Positions 32,701 through 38,863 are shown, counted from the first letter of the stretch. The stretch is DNA of 64,000 bases from Lactobacillus sp. ESL0701 (GCF_029433445.1 NZ_JAQTIC010000002.1:186001-250000); one strand, 5' to 3'. Translations and numbers: made by a program. The notes: generated by a model from the sequence alone, not told the origin.

Positions 32701-33992
32701 CTGCCTAAAAAATTGTCAACATACTGATCAGTTGTACCATCATCAGGTCTTGGGCCGGAATAGTGCAAATCTAATACAAAACGTTCTTTTTTATTAGGAT
32801 CTGACTGAATTAATAACTTTCTTTGCGGAAAATTAAGATCTGCTCTACCAGTAGTATTGGTGGAAGCAATATTATTTTCTAAATTAATTGCAGAAATAGT
32901 AAAATCCGTCATTGCATCAGAAAAGTCTTTCCAAGTTGAAACTTCAGCCGCACTAGACAAAATTTGCACATTATTAAATTTAGTATAAGCACTTGAAAAG
33001 CTAGTATTTCCATTGCTATCAGATCTCTTAGTGTAATTACCAAAATCAAGTGTGTATCCACCTGTAGGAGCAGCCGTATCAGATGTAATATTAAGATAAC
33101 GAGTACCAAAATTAAGCGCACTATTTGCAACTGCATCTGGAGCAGCAATATTATTTTTTAAGCAAATTACATATATGTGTGTATTGCTGTATGCTGCAAC
33201 AAAATCTTTCCAATTAGCAACATGAACTGTATAATCATATGTTTGAGCAAAATCTTTACCATCTGTTGGTGGTGTAGAAACACCCTCCTCCTGAGTTACC
33301 GGCTTCTTTTTGTCGTCTTGATCTGGAGCAGTTGGCTTGTCACTATTTGTGATTGTTGCGCCTCCAGCAGCTGGGTCAGTAGTAACTGGCTTTTGACTAG
33401 GCTTAGCAGTTGCGGATGCAATATCGGCATCAGCTGGCAGCTTACCATCTGCAGGCTTGTTAGTGTCTGCTGGTGCAGTCGAACCATTATTAGCGGTAAT
33501 ATCGCTTGCGGTATTGGTACCTGTTGGCGCAGTTGGCTTTTGGTCCGGTTTAGCTGTTGGCGCAGCTGGACTAGGTGTTTCAGCTGGTTGAGTTGCATCA
33601 CCGTCACTAACGGTAACAGGTACACTATCACGCAAGAATTTACTTAACTTTTCATAAGTATCAAGCTTTGGTTCCTTTTTGTCGTTGGCAGCTTTTTTAG
33701 CTTGCGAATCGTTACTATCGTTTGAAGTAGTAACTACCTTTTTACCCGTATCAACTGATTCATTATTAGCCGCAGAATCAGTAGTAGAAGTTGGTTGATT
33801 GGCAGCTTCCTTGATCTGCGATGCCGGGGTCACAGTATCCGCTTGTACACTTTGACTGCCCATCCCAAAAAAGGTAAAGCCAAGCAGCACCGAAGCCGCA
33901 CCAATACTCAATTTTCGAATCGAAAAACGGTCCTGCTTGGCTTGCATTTCCATCTTTCTTAATCTTTCATTGAAATTATTTTTACTTAGCAT
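20757..33992 (-). CDS. Giant YSIRK surface adhesin with DUF1542-like helical repeats and C-terminal SLAP domains
   Basis: Secreted protein of 4411 residues. The YSIRK-type signal is FSIRKLSIGAASVLLG (23-38), with likely cleavage after Ala51. Next comes a T/P/A/D-rich linker (to about 250). A beta-helix-like head of 600-odd residues holds two related units (ANWKDFVAAYS and STWKDFSDAMT, each followed by an NNIA segment). An Ig-like stretch follows, then about 3000 residues of three-helix modules of 75-95 residues with the DUF1542/FIVAR look: A/D/N-rich, LTDDQK turns. The end holds four HNAYxY SLAP repeats (from about 4135). No LPXTG is present, so wall attachment is probably non-covalent through SLAP. 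Likely an adhesion or aggregation fibre. Confidence 0.93.
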   Translation of the reverse strand: MLSKNNFNERLRKMEMQAKQDRFSIRKLSIGAASVLLGFTFFGMGSQSVQADTVTPASQIKEAANQPTSTTDSAANNESVDTGKKVVTTSNDSNDSQAKKAANDKKEPKLDTYEKLSKFLRDSVPVTVSDGDATQPAETPSPAAPTAKPDQKPTAPTGTNTASDITANNGSTAPADTNKPADGKLPADADIASATAKPSQKPVTTDPAAGGATITNSDKPTAPDQDDKKKPVTQEEGVSTPPTDGKDFAQTYDYTVHVANWKDFVAAYSNTHIYVICLKNNIAAPDAVANSALNFGTRYLNITSDTAAPTGGYTLDFGNYTKRSDSNGNTSFSSAYTKFNNVQILSSAAEVSTWKDFSDAMTDFTISAINLENNIASTNTTGRADLNFPQRKLLIQSDPNKKERFVLDLHYSGPRPDDGTTDQYVDNFLGRGKSDVTYNNLSIYSQSYYGLSNSVDGTDSLSKLTLQDVDFHGSQVTYSGQYTDIYIKGTVNADAVASYVSPIDQKSYQANGSNSGDGGQQLFELMEQGENLYFTKGSTFVGSTCDGNVIELHGGSDTTNTTTGRNNRNNVYIEEGANVTLNPRMLDGSDGDNAQNTSKASGIVVRDGEGSVFVNKGANLVINVGTPDYSGVLDKHRAAAITLTSQTGKAQIIDNGTITINTNGDISDSTGGSSMASVLLYDQGTLDIGAGGTLNVYGKNMQKYSGTLIYIGGKADLENGTLDVELQNDPNHPNDKNYGAGTGKIMLVDVASTDALTVNNPQKLVLNASLNTTDGTSIIGNNEIDITNVRQVFDFSDKFPNMPPIMLPAFHVLKIKKTDTGISVIPNGIEVLNGKQSLSQATLKTIAGDLKENPGLANILIEAFGVSDPSTLLSKLNGLVTNKVPFDQIFAGVIEKAFSSKGNIGYNNIKMLPANSGGFLNIQDDNGNIGKPSYHQNDDGSLTVSGKVTGYNKDVDGYDQPNNLFSKVMHCGTDIYIAVKIGNSTEYYKPTKPIEDPYADTNDGPKGVTNDLPHTYVAKADPTTGVFSFTLPVGSYQKGDAINVVPEANFISYDPKDPAGSHSTGLNDGIADPAEKQKDAVNAINAAANNAKEAIDTAAKADPDQTPEHQQKYTDYKQAVDDAVNAATAKPTLDNGQPNPNYDADKSIYGSDDFGKINTAKTNALNSISAAQNKAQAYSDIQQYIAKAKDDLNKAGVDTTDFTGEGSGLTDADIDNALNSIAADGSNKDTVVNGVKQTAFGKYKEKLSTAITDYDGTKGNELSGLTLPTGSTYQSDIDNSKNNVANDLAFKGDGSEFTGSNDITNAKKAIDLSIAKANAASELQKYANSMTDAYPNCTAAINTANGNAQAAISGESNIANLQDGTHANANADNQDSVTDVKNGIDEINKAIAGYKDGLKSHLNAQINGGTDKDGNTYDSLTNKVSDMKGNLNGAGIGTDSDIVQGINALNKELNDAAAIAKDGGAIDTAKNDTDAATKNKQAQALIDDVTKRLAALNKLKLAADQAKQTHPEQAPAINDAWKQAVKDVLNAAKDTDKNTDKNGNGPIEAAADNGTNAINNAVLHGDAEDGLDQAYQAAKTRIKNSGLSASEQDQYNQALDQAYKAATDKTDKDSKDSIFATNNADEINNRKQRALNKFNKEAAEAETAGYANQIKNDLGITGANQAIDDALTKGESSIDGISDGDTTTAPDNSQQIADKEQTAKDNILAAAKQAAQDLLGQKEKAVDDALDKLATLTGDNLAAAKQKAKDIVDAANKQINAAQDKDGVKDAYNNGVANLNNLLTSETNKDKRSQAVQAIKDERDKVLAALDKSKGKYPDLTDDHRQQLVNDANNAAAAGIDALATANDSEVEDDKNKAIHNIDNVLTNAANEDKTDKENKENAVNKAKNDALNKLKDAYDAAKSKVNGYKDTQVSSSDKSKIIDQLDEDYQASQSAINTATNTADVNTAEQKGEDQLKQDAAQADLEAAKSDAITDLDTERDNDLQAVEAAHNNHSITDKQYTDMKNQINGFHDAGTSAINKDTTKDQVGRDKETAIDEMQGVVDGISDTALSNSKSDALQALEDAATAAKKHIDGLTSLGSDEKKTFKDRVDAALTAAETAVNTATTPSDVTSIVANAKPKFTSISAAADLQNAKNAGKHQLDNKQTAVDNAIDALKNLDTPSKDALKQSVQDAYDAALDKVNNPNPATPAQVGKDAQAGCDAMQDILDKAQGLDTVKDQDKVKLDQAAQDAKDRIKQTNLTDDQKQDAYTAIDNARDTAKANVDKATDSPSANQAEKDGETAIADAEAAANQDYLNGLKDQADKDIDTACNDAEKALANEWNTLTPAEQAEAKPTFDKANKDIETARTEGKNAVSAAKNKQDIADAVTNAQNTAAAAENPALLASAKAKGKQAIKDYGEKIKGQLTNQNDKDTVDSLVNAAVNEIDNTDQTPTAVDNTVKNYENKIDGVKNTADSNEAAAINTAKQDAITALNNKLNGDGKGNKGVLDQIDDLKDDLTQDQLAQYKDQASKAHDDAVNNVKGDSNTSDITSDRDQGISDMQAALDAASLQAAKNKADEKLKQDAQAAIDKINGLTNLTDKQKQDAIDKVNKAISTKPDGGQYEINQTTDQSKIPDIVNNTEDAINNITNTASNTAFTAAQKTAKDSLKDKADKLKQKIKDDLAAGKLSETQANGTDGKGGLNAEVDNALSTAEGKINAATDQAGIDKAESDGNQALDAASDDINKDEAQKADLDKVAAAVNVAENDAKKLLAEHPNMTADQKQSVYDAINKISNAANNSINKHRQDSENAIDKMNADANDAVKQLTNLTNGWDIKEKAVEKLKAHAKADQGTVTNTNPDFDQLTPAEIAAAQEAIHTAQRAGEDTIFGLDTNKDDVDNVEQGCETDVDNALLPYKLLNQQHHQTTALNDYIDGQSGADAAIDAMPNLNAQEKADYKHQIDTARQEAAKNINGVKLPDKPTSDDYAAAAKEVDNAEKAGEKAVDAIINKAKLNDHKRQADKDLEDAANKAKTDNPALADDIGKVVSDAEKQIADTTNADPTDPNSPEGIKNTAVGKINKLIDGAKINNHKGDATKKLAQEKADADKIIDRSQLTDDQKDAAHKKLQDLYDEAQQRLEDNKKDENGQSLSAAAYEKETEQIANDYQKMIDRVIKQNEQNTTYPWFDDEADNAHQDLSDKWNSFKDGLSAKQKDTYKDLIDTVNNSIKQLDKTQDGHKTTIPDATDAYDAGLTALNKLKAIKDVEDAEAAANAAINNNSNLTDDQKKPYEDQVNSDANNAINNILGVTPSANDTVGNQGKIDKAKGDVVNDMNTLADSAKKDDAGKLADAKTNAAAKIDAAYNSAKKKLGAAYHPGGELDQVHQHELDQLNGLALDALQNVDDAIKNIDKAAVNEAGTYAKDQIDKLPNFTDHQKEALKGQIDKDVAAATGDQGTITTGTTEPDTVTEARDTAIDKILADATGNSNNDKDALANDPAVQLDKAKAQAENDLAAVYNAAKNKLPKGTDTTNLDNAYNTNKNVTGSTPQAIKDAVKAAEQEIAKGAIKDAANAAKNHIKNLKHGDGSAYTDAEKNALDALIESDVSKANQDINNSTQDKDGISQEEAEAATKDGTVSGTLNDNLNTIADDSAGNTDADQNALNTDKNLVTNAKNKAKQDVIQAGKDAANAVDKLTNHQDGTPYTNAEKQAIKDAIQHEVDKANGTKDNQGTIDAAKTVSDVDTAKQTAINAINKIKGDCDNSDEAAINAIINQDSNVKEERQNKQKAQKAIQDAADRARQDLGVAKNSDEAAKIDQAEHDALAAINQVTDGEYKTAENNGLANVVEAEKTTAKDQLGNNADTTAIDAITSADTTSANVADKQSAIKNAFDASKKKQSAIAAANNAISAAHKNAIDKLHSQYGPNADTSKTDAAFNKHQVAQGDTAEAINADALEAEKEIAKGEVADAAANAKNKIDHLTNKPDGTPYTDTEKQALKNKVDKEIDDYVTQGDRDIDASDTADKVNKAKDDAINNINNAISDNNLADILNKDPNVAKNNAETAIDHAVTEANAAIDNNKNWSKDQKDKLKDKVKQDAQAGKNKIEHDSDINSINQDRDNTINQIKNDYTDEATINTIIGNNSSSSNGEAAQQPVQHSNDSEEDLILMHNAYLYDENGERANMVDLKAGSVVKTYGKEKIGDKDYFVLIDHGANDKKYYVVCTNINSIHTTLKHNAYVYNEYGQRIKSRHAIKAGTNIATFGDAVTIRGIKYYIIGENKFVRATNVSESDAADTETVTKTAKVEATVGPISDKPDAPVQKKIMHNAYAYNDKGVRANGLIFSAGTVITTAGAKSIDGVIYYELDDGMYIKAANIDAKKLRLQHNAYIYSQYGNREGKRVLKKHKLVKTYGNPISIHGKKYYITAKGKFVKKANFDKK
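20760..21590 (-). other. SLAP (S-layer protein A type) wall-binding domain region
   Basis: Four repeats starting with HNAYLY, HNAYVY, HNAYAY and HNAYIY, each about 60 residues and ending in a KYY or IYY strand plus a FVKxxN/YIKAAN-like segment. A linker separates two pairs. This is the cell-wall polymer binding domain of Lactobacillus S-layer and surface proteins. Confidence 0.9.
21600..30785 (-). repeat. Long array of degenerate three-helix modules within the giant surface protein
   Basis: Protein-level tandem repeats (residues about 1070-4130): AIDxxNxAxxxAI-like helix, an LT(D/N)xxK turn, a second helix, then an A(D/V)xxAxxxG link. Modules are clearly related but diverged at base level, so they are ancient rather than recent duplicates. 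Module count is roughly three to four dozen; I did not count exactly. Confidence 0.8.
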
Positions 33993-34650
33993 AATTACTC
34001 CTTATTTGTTTCTCAATACAAATACAAATATACATATGGAATTGTAGAACATTTAAATAAAAATGTAAATATAGGCTTGAATTTTATTTGTGTTTTTACA
34101 AATAACAAGTACTTGAATTTTCTCAATAATATTTTTTACTAAAGAGCAAAGTTATTCTTTAAAGCCGCTTAATTACAGCTATATACAGCATTAAACATAA
34201 AATAACACTAACCATGTTTTTATTTAAAATTATCTCAAAAATCAAAAAAGCGTTTACTACAGTTGAGTTTATTCAATAACTATACGATTTAATTTAAAAA
34301 CACAATTTGTATAGTATAATTTTTATATCACTTTGCCAAATTGGTTAAGTTGCTTACTTAAATGATATTTATGAATACAATTTATTGGAATTTTTAAAGA
34401 TAAATTTATGTAATTTTAATTTTATTATTTTAACTTATTTTATTAATTATTATATAAACTTATTTATAAGATAAATTTAGTCAATAGGAGTATTAATATA
34501 TTCTATTTTAGCTAAGTAATTCACGTTTTATAATATTTTTAACAAGTAAATTATTAATCATTTTTAAATATACAAAACTACCTAAAGCCAAAGGCATTTT
34601 TAAAATTAATTTTCTCTTTGAAAGCGCTAATTAGTAAATGGATTAAAATC
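33993..34650. other. AT-rich intergenic region upstream of the giant gene
   Basis: No supported gene. It holds the giant gene's ribosome site (AAGGAG, 5-7 bases before its ATG) and presumably its promoter. An 8-bp inverted repeat TTATTTGT/ACAAATAA lies near 34088-34109, and an ACTATAC/GTATAGT pair near 34280-34316. TGAAAGCGCT near 34619 resembles half of a CcpA (cre) site. Base composition is much more AT-rich than the flanking genes. Confidence 0.6.
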
Positions 34651-34682
34651 TTGACATTTATTATGATCTTGGGTAGTATAAT
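34651..34682 (+). promoter_or_regulatory. Sigma-A promoter of the 6S RNA candidate
   Basis: Consensus TTGACA at 34651-34656. A -10 follows as TAGTAT at 34674 (17-base spacer), overlapping TATAAT at 34677. Transcription would begin about 34687. Confidence 0.75.
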
Positions 34683-34686
34683 AACT

Positions 34687-34890
34687 GATCTGAGTTGATC
34701 GACAAGCTTAAATGTATTAAAGTTGACCGATCAAACTAAAGACGTGCGAGTTAGTAAATAACTACCGAATCGGAAAACTATCATTGAATAGGATCCATAT
34801 TCGCTGCGCTACTACTCAATTTTTGAACACTGCGGGTTCAACAAGCGTCATTATGCTATGTTTGGTCAACTCGGATTTATTTTGAAATTT
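34687..34890 (+). ncRNA. ssrS: Probable 6S RNA
   Basis: A promoter-to-terminator unit of about 190-200 bases without a reading frame. Its ends close in a 13-bp uninterrupted helix: ATCTGAGTTGATC (34688-34700) with GGTCAACTCGGAT (34864-34876), two of the pairs being G-U. The helix continues through GACAAGC/GCTATGTTT and opens into a large central loop, with further stems (GACG/CGTC) inside. This rod with a central bubble is the 6S architecture that mimics an open promoter and binds RNA polymerase. Bacillus bsrA also lies close to rarA. Identity is from structure and context; a covariance search would settle it. Confidence 0.75.
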
Positions 34891-34894
34891 AAGT

Positions 34895-34918
34895 AAACGG
34901 TCGTAAGACCGTTTTTTT
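34895..34918 (+). terminator. Terminator after the 6S RNA candidate
   Basis: AACGGTC-GTAA-GACCGTT followed by a T-run. The next gene's ribosome site (GGAG) begins directly after the T-run. Confidence 0.85.
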
Positions 34919-34930
34919 GTGGAGTTTTTT

Positions 34931-35212
34931 ATGGCTATTAAAATTATTATGGGAATTTATCTCTTGATCTTACTAATAACTTCCCTTTATCTCTGGCACT
35001 GTCAAGACAAGCAATTTTTAATCTATAACAGCAAAAGCACCGCCAACTTTAAGACAATTATGCGTTGGACCTCGATTTTGCTTATGATTGAAATAATTTT
35101 GGGTATTTTCTTGTTATTACAAAGAAGTCGCTATCTCAATTTGGTTACTTTGATTATTAGCTCATTAACAGTTTTGATTTTTAGCCTATTAATTAATCAA
35201 AAGAATGAATAA
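34931..35212 (+). CDS. Small membrane protein of unknown function
   Basis: 93 residues, three predicted membrane helices (about 3-22, 38-58 and 64-84) joined by short basic loops such as CQDKQF and QRSR. ATG 34931 is preferred over an in-frame GTG at 34919 because GGAG sits 7 bases before it. I do not recognise a family. It begins 13 bases after the terminator of the 6S candidate, so it may be read by leak-through, and it precedes uspA by 46 bases. Confidence 0.65.
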   Translation: MAIKIIMGIYLLILLITSLYLWHCQDKQFLIYNSKSTANFKTIMRWTSILLMIEIILGIFLLLQRSRYLNLVTLIISSLTVLIFSLLINQKNE

Positions 35213-35258
35213 TTAACCAAAAATTTGGTAAAATAGATGGTGAAAGAGGTGTTTTTAA

Positions 35259-35720
35259 ATGATGAAACAATATCACCACATCCAAGTTGCTGTTGATGGT
35301 TCTAAAGAAGCTGACTTAGCCTTCAAAAAAGCAATTTCTGTTGCCATTCGTAACGACGCAACTTTAGAAATCTTGCACGTCATTGATACGCGATCATTCC
35401 AAAACGTGTCCAGTTTTGACTCTGAAATGATTGAACAAGTTTCTAGTGATGCAAAAGAAAAAATGGAACAATACTACAAGGACGCTAAACAAGCAGGTGT
35501 GCAGGAAGTCCACTTTTCAATTGAATTTGGCTCACCAAAAGCAATTATTGCGCATGATTTTCCTAAGAAGCATCAGGTCGACCTAATTGTCATTGGTGCC
35601 ACTGGTCTTAACGCTGTTGAACGTCTATTAATCGGCAGTGTAACTGAATACGTTACTAGAACTGCAAATTGTGACATTTTGGTTTGCCGTTCAAAAGAAA
35701 ATTCAGCTTTAACCAAATAA
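35259..35720 (+). CDS. Universal stress protein, UspA family
   Basis: 153-residue alpha/beta nucleotide-binding protein. The N-terminal strand and loop IQVAVDGSKEADLAF and the C-terminal GATG-9x-GS signature (GATGLNAVERLLIGS) mark the ATP-binding subclass. AGAGGTG lies upstream of a double ATG; either could start. Family members protect against stress by mechanisms that are mostly unknown. A shared terminator separates it from rodA. Confidence 0.92.
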   Translation: MMKQYHHIQVAVDGSKEADLAFKKAISVAIRNDATLEILHVIDTRSFQNVSSFDSEMIEQVSSDAKEKMEQYYKDAKQAGVQEVHFSIEFGSPKAIIAHDFPKKHQVDLIVIGATGLNAVERLLIGSVTEYVTRTANCDILVCRSKENSALTK

Positions 35721-35734
35721 TTATTAGACAACAC

Positions 35735-35768
35735 AAAAAGCATTCAACTTGAGTTGAATGCTTTTTTT
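35735..35768. terminator. Bidirectional terminator, uspA / rodA
   Basis: AAAAGCATTCAAC pairs with GTTGAATGCTTTT around TTGA, flanked by A- and T-runs. Confidence 0.9.
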
Positions 35769-35780
35769 ATATTATAAAGT

Positions 35781-36974
35781 TTAAAAGTCACCAGCTTGAC
35801 TGAACATGTAATCTCGATTATGAAATTTCATGGATAAAATCATCCCAATCCCGATCATGTTACCAATCAAAGCCGAACCACCTTGTGAAATAAACGGTAG
35901 TGGAATCCCCGTAAGCGGCAATAAATCAATGCTCATACCCACATTTTCAAAAACGTGGAACAAAATCATCATGATAACTCCTGTGGATACGTAGGAATAA
36001 AAAGCATTTCGCGTATCAAAGGTAATTTTAACCATTTGAATGATTAGGTATAAATAAAGCAAGATAACCGCTACGCTGCCGACAAAGCCAAATGACTCGC
36101 CAATAACCGAATAAACCATGTCTGAGCCGCGAACTGGTACATAGACGCTTAACTTACCAAAGCCATTGCCAAACAGCTGTCCGGAGCCGATAGCCTGCAT
36201 ACTTTGCCATAACTGATATGCACCCTTTGAAGTGTCAGTCGCCGGATTGAGCCATGACATAATTCGTTTAAACTGGTAGGCCTGGAAGAAATGACTAAGA
36301 AAGGCCTGTCCTCCAGGTGTCGTTACCATAAAAATCACAACTGCCGCCAAAACAAATACGGCCGCAAACATCGGAGCAATAATCTTCCAGGAAATACCTG
36401 AAACTAAGGCAACACCACCAACAATGGCGATAAAGACCAACATCGTTCCGAAGTCATTTTGTAATTTTAACAAAATCGCAATCGGCAATAACCAGCCAGC
36501 CATTTTACCAATCAGCAGCCAATCATTTTTAATCGTGTGCGCGAACTTTTGGTTATGTTCATGAACAACACGCGCCAGCATTAAGATAAATGCCGGCTTC
36601 ATGACCTCTGATGGCTGAAATGAAATTGGTCCCAGCTTAAACCAGCTCTTAGCACCTGTATCTCCCGCAACGCTACGATTATAGAAAAACAGGACGGCAA
36701 TCAGCAAGATAATACCGAAGCCATAAATGTACGGGGCGATACGCAATAATTGATCCGCGTCAAATTGCATGACAAAGACGACAATTGCCAGCGAAATGAT
36801 GTACCACAGTCCTTGCATAACTACTGCTTTTATCGGACTCCCCATGTGACTAGGATCATCAATTGCCGCAAAATAAATCGAATACAGCCCCACTAAGGCA
36901 AGCAAGATAACTGGAATAACGATATTCCACGCAATCCGGTCAAATAAATCCGTTTTATTTTCTACTTTTACCAT
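35781..36974 (-). CDS. rodA: RodA, SEDS peptidoglycan polymerase for elongation
   Basis: 397-residue protein with about ten membrane helices. SEDS hallmarks: GAKSWFKLGPISFQPSEVMKPAF, LLKLQNDFGTMLVF (with the conserved Asp loop), SVIGESFGFVGS and the C-terminal LTGIPLPFISQGGSAL. RodA polymerises glycan strands with class B PBPs. Clustering with mbl points to elongation (RodA) rather than division (FtsW). Confidence 0.94.
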   Translation of the reverse strand: MVKVENKTDLFDRIAWNIVIPVILLALVGLYSIYFAAIDDPSHMGSPIKAVVMQGLWYIISLAIVVFVMQFDADQLLRIAPYIYGFGIILLIAVLFFYNRSVAGDTGAKSWFKLGPISFQPSEVMKPAFILMLARVVHEHNQKFAHTIKNDWLLIGKMAGWLLPIAILLKLQNDFGTMLVFIAIVGGVALVSGISWKIIAPMFAAVFVLAAVVIFMVTTPGGQAFLSHFFQAYQFKRIMSWLNPATDTSKGAYQLWQSMQAIGSGQLFGNGFGKLSVYVPVRGSDMVYSVIGESFGFVGSVAVILLYLYLIIQMVKITFDTRNAFYSYVSTGVIMMILFHVFENVGMSIDLLPLTGIPLPFISQGGSALIGNMIGIGMILSMKFHNRDYMFSQAGDF

Positions 36975-36986
36975 TAGTCATCACAT

Positions 36987-37214
36987 CTATTTTTCATGTA
37001 ACGCAAAGTATGACAATAAGTCATTTACACTACTTTCAAGTGTCTTTGCGTATAAAACATTGTTAGTTTTGACAGTAGTAGCCCGATAACGGCCAGTGAT
37101 CTTTTCAATTAAGCCAATTGACTTCTTATTCGGGATAACCACTTCCCAAGTCGGGACTTCTTTACCCTTGACTTCATTGATTTCAATATTAATATTTTCT
37201 GGTTTTTTTGACAT
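36987..37214 (-). CDS. DUF2969 family protein
   Basis: 75 residues, small and charged, with a lysine-rich N-terminus and an alpha/beta pattern (TWEVVIPNKKSIGLIEKI). It resembles the DUF2969 family regularly found between yidD and rodA in Lactobacillales. No function is known to me. It starts 8 bases after the yidD stop. Confidence 0.7.
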   Translation of the reverse strand: MSKKPENINIEINEVKGKEVPTWEVVIPNKKSIGLIEKITGRYRATTVKTNNVLYAKTLESSVNDLLSYFALHEK

Positions 37215-37222
37215 TTTATCTC

Positions 37223-37516
37223 CTACTTCACATCTGGGTGAAATTTTCTTGCAATGATCTCATCCTCATACTTTTCAGGATGGGGATTACGAAAAATAGT
37301 AAAATTATCAGGTACTGGATCAACTCCGCCGTGAACAAAAGGATTACACCGCAAAATACGGCAAATACCCATAATTAACCCTAACAAAGGACCATGCTTT
37401 TTCAAGGCATCAATCATATAGGTCGAACACGTTGGATAATACCGACATGTTGGCGGTAAAATCGGTGAAATCCAGTTTTGATACATTTTAACTAAAAAAA
37501 TCAAAATCTTACGCAA
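37223..37516 (-). CDS. yidD: YidD, membrane protein insertion efficiency factor
   Basis: 97 residues with an N-terminal amphipathic/hydrophobic helix ([16 protein letters not shown]) and the family cysteines and motif [10 protein letters not shown], then [17 protein letters not shown]. Translation probably starts at TTG 37516 behind GGGAGAAG. In other bacteria YidD assists YidC-dependent insertion; here it sits in the mbl-rodA group. Confidence 0.92.
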   Translation of the reverse strand: MRKILIFLVKMYQNWISPILPPTCRYYPTCSTYMIDALKKHGPLLGLIMGICRILRCNPFVHGGVDPVPDNFTIFRNPHPEKYEDEIIARKFHPDVK

Positions 37517-37534
37517 GTTAACTTCTCCCGCGAA

Positions 37535-38524
37535 TTAATGACGTTGGTGCTTTTCAATATTTTTAAGCAAGGTACCTGTCCCTAAGGCAACGGCTTCTAA
37601 CGGATGGTCAGCTGTTAAAACAGGAACTTTCAAATAGTATGAAATCATCTTATCAATATTCTTAAGCAGTGCCCCACCACCAGTAAGCATAATTCCGCGA
37701 TCAATAATATCAGCAGACAACTCTGGCGGTGTCTTTTCCAAAACTTCTTTTGTTGAAGCAACAATTGTCATCAGACCATCCTGCAGTGCTTCCTGAATTT
37801 CAGGTGCAGAAACAGTTACCTGTTTAGGTAAGCCATCAACCATATCTCGACCACGTACCGTAATGGTTTGATCTTTATCAGGTTCAAATGCACTACCAAT
37901 TTCAATCTTAATCTGTTCAGCTGTCCGTGAACCAATTAATAAATTATGCTTGTTTTTAATGTAAGACACAACAGCTTGGTTCATGTGGTCACCAGCATAA
38001 CGCAAAGATTGGCTAGTGACAATTTCACCCATTGATAGGACAGCAATATCAGTTGTGCCCCCACCAATATCAATCACAATATTACCTTGCGGCTTAAAAA
38101 TATCTAAACCAGCACCGACAGCAGCAACCTTCGGCTCAAAATCAAGGTAGACTTTACCGCCACCAGATTTTTCAGCTGCCTGAATAATTGCTTTCTGCTC
38201 AATTGAAGTTACACCAGTTGGCGCACAAATCAAAATATTTGGCTTGGACATGAAGCCTTTTACGTTTAATTTTTCAATAAAGTACGACAGCATCGCTTCT
38301 GTAATGTCGAAGTCCGCAATTACCCCATTTTTGAGTGGGCGAATAACCCGAATGTTGCCCGGAGTCCGACCAACCATCTTATATGCTTCGGTTCCTACTG
38401 CAACCACTTTATTTGTACTTGTATTGACAGCAACTACTGATGGCTCATTTAACACAATCCCCTTGCCGGAGACGTTAATAAGTACATTGGCTGTCCCTAA
38501 ATCGATTCCTATATCTCGTGCCAC
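37535..38524 (-). CDS. mbl: Mbl/MreB-like actin homologue
   Basis: 329-residue second MreB paralogue: [15 protein letters not shown] at the start, [15 protein letters not shown] and [11 protein letters not shown] later. I place the start at GTG 38524 because GGAGG lies 6 bases upstream; an in-frame ATG ten codons earlier would put that site inside the gene. Placed downstream of the ATP synthase and DUF1146 genes as mbl is in Bacillus. Likely helps position elongation enzymes such as RodA, encoded nearby. Confidence 0.93.
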   Translation of the reverse strand: MARDIGIDLGTANVLINVSGKGIVLNEPSVVAVNTSTNKVVAVGTEAYKMVGRTPGNIRVIRPLKNGVIADFDITEAMLSYFIEKLNVKGFMSKPNILICAPTGVTSIEQKAIIQAAEKSGGGKVYLDFEPKVAAVGAGLDIFKPQGNIVIDIGGGTTDIAVLSMGEIVTSQSLRYAGDHMNQAVVSYIKNKHNLLIGSRTAEQIKIEIGSAFEPDKDQTITVRGRDMVDGLPKQVTVSAPEIQEALQDGLMTIVASTKEVLEKTPPELSADIIDRGIMLTGGGALLKNIDKMISYYLKVPVLTADHPLEAVALGTGTLLKNIEKHQRH

Positions 38525-38606
38525 GATAATCCTCCATAAATATTCATTGTTCATTTTACCATAAAGAAAACAGCTTTTCCTTTGACTTTTACCTTTTTAC
38601 CAAGTC

Positions 38607-38837
38607 TTAAAAGAAATTGCTTAATTGCAATGACGTATCAATCAGAGTCACAAAAAAATTGCCGACTAAAAAGCCAAGTCCAATTGCCGTAAAAATCAGC
38701 AATAATTGTGCCTCAAAAGTTTTGCCCTTGCGGATAATCCTTTCAATGCGGACACTTTTCATGATTTGAAAGGATAAACCAATGGTAATCAAATAGATTA
38801 CAATGCTGATTAAAGCATGAACTCCAAGTTGAAACAT
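38607..38837 (-). CDS. DUF1146 family membrane protein (YwzB-like)
   Basis: 76 residues with two membrane helices and a basic central loop (KSVRIERIIRKGKTF). It matches the DUF1146 family that sits between atpC and mbl/murA in bacilli. Function unknown. A terminator lies between it and atpC, so it is probably outside the main ATP synthase unit. Confidence 0.75.
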   Translation of the reverse strand: MFQLGVHALISIVIYLITIGLSFQIMKSVRIERIIRKGKTFEAQLLLIFTAIGLGFLVGNFFVTLIDTSLQLSNFF

Positions 38838-38863
38838 TCTACTTCTCGCTTTTCTTTATTAAC

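Noticed and set aside
34687-34890. tmRNA, RNase P RNA or SRP RNA
   Set aside because: No tRNA-like end, no GAGGAAAGTCC-type RNase P core and no SRP Alu or tetraloop signature; the rod with central loop fits 6S best.
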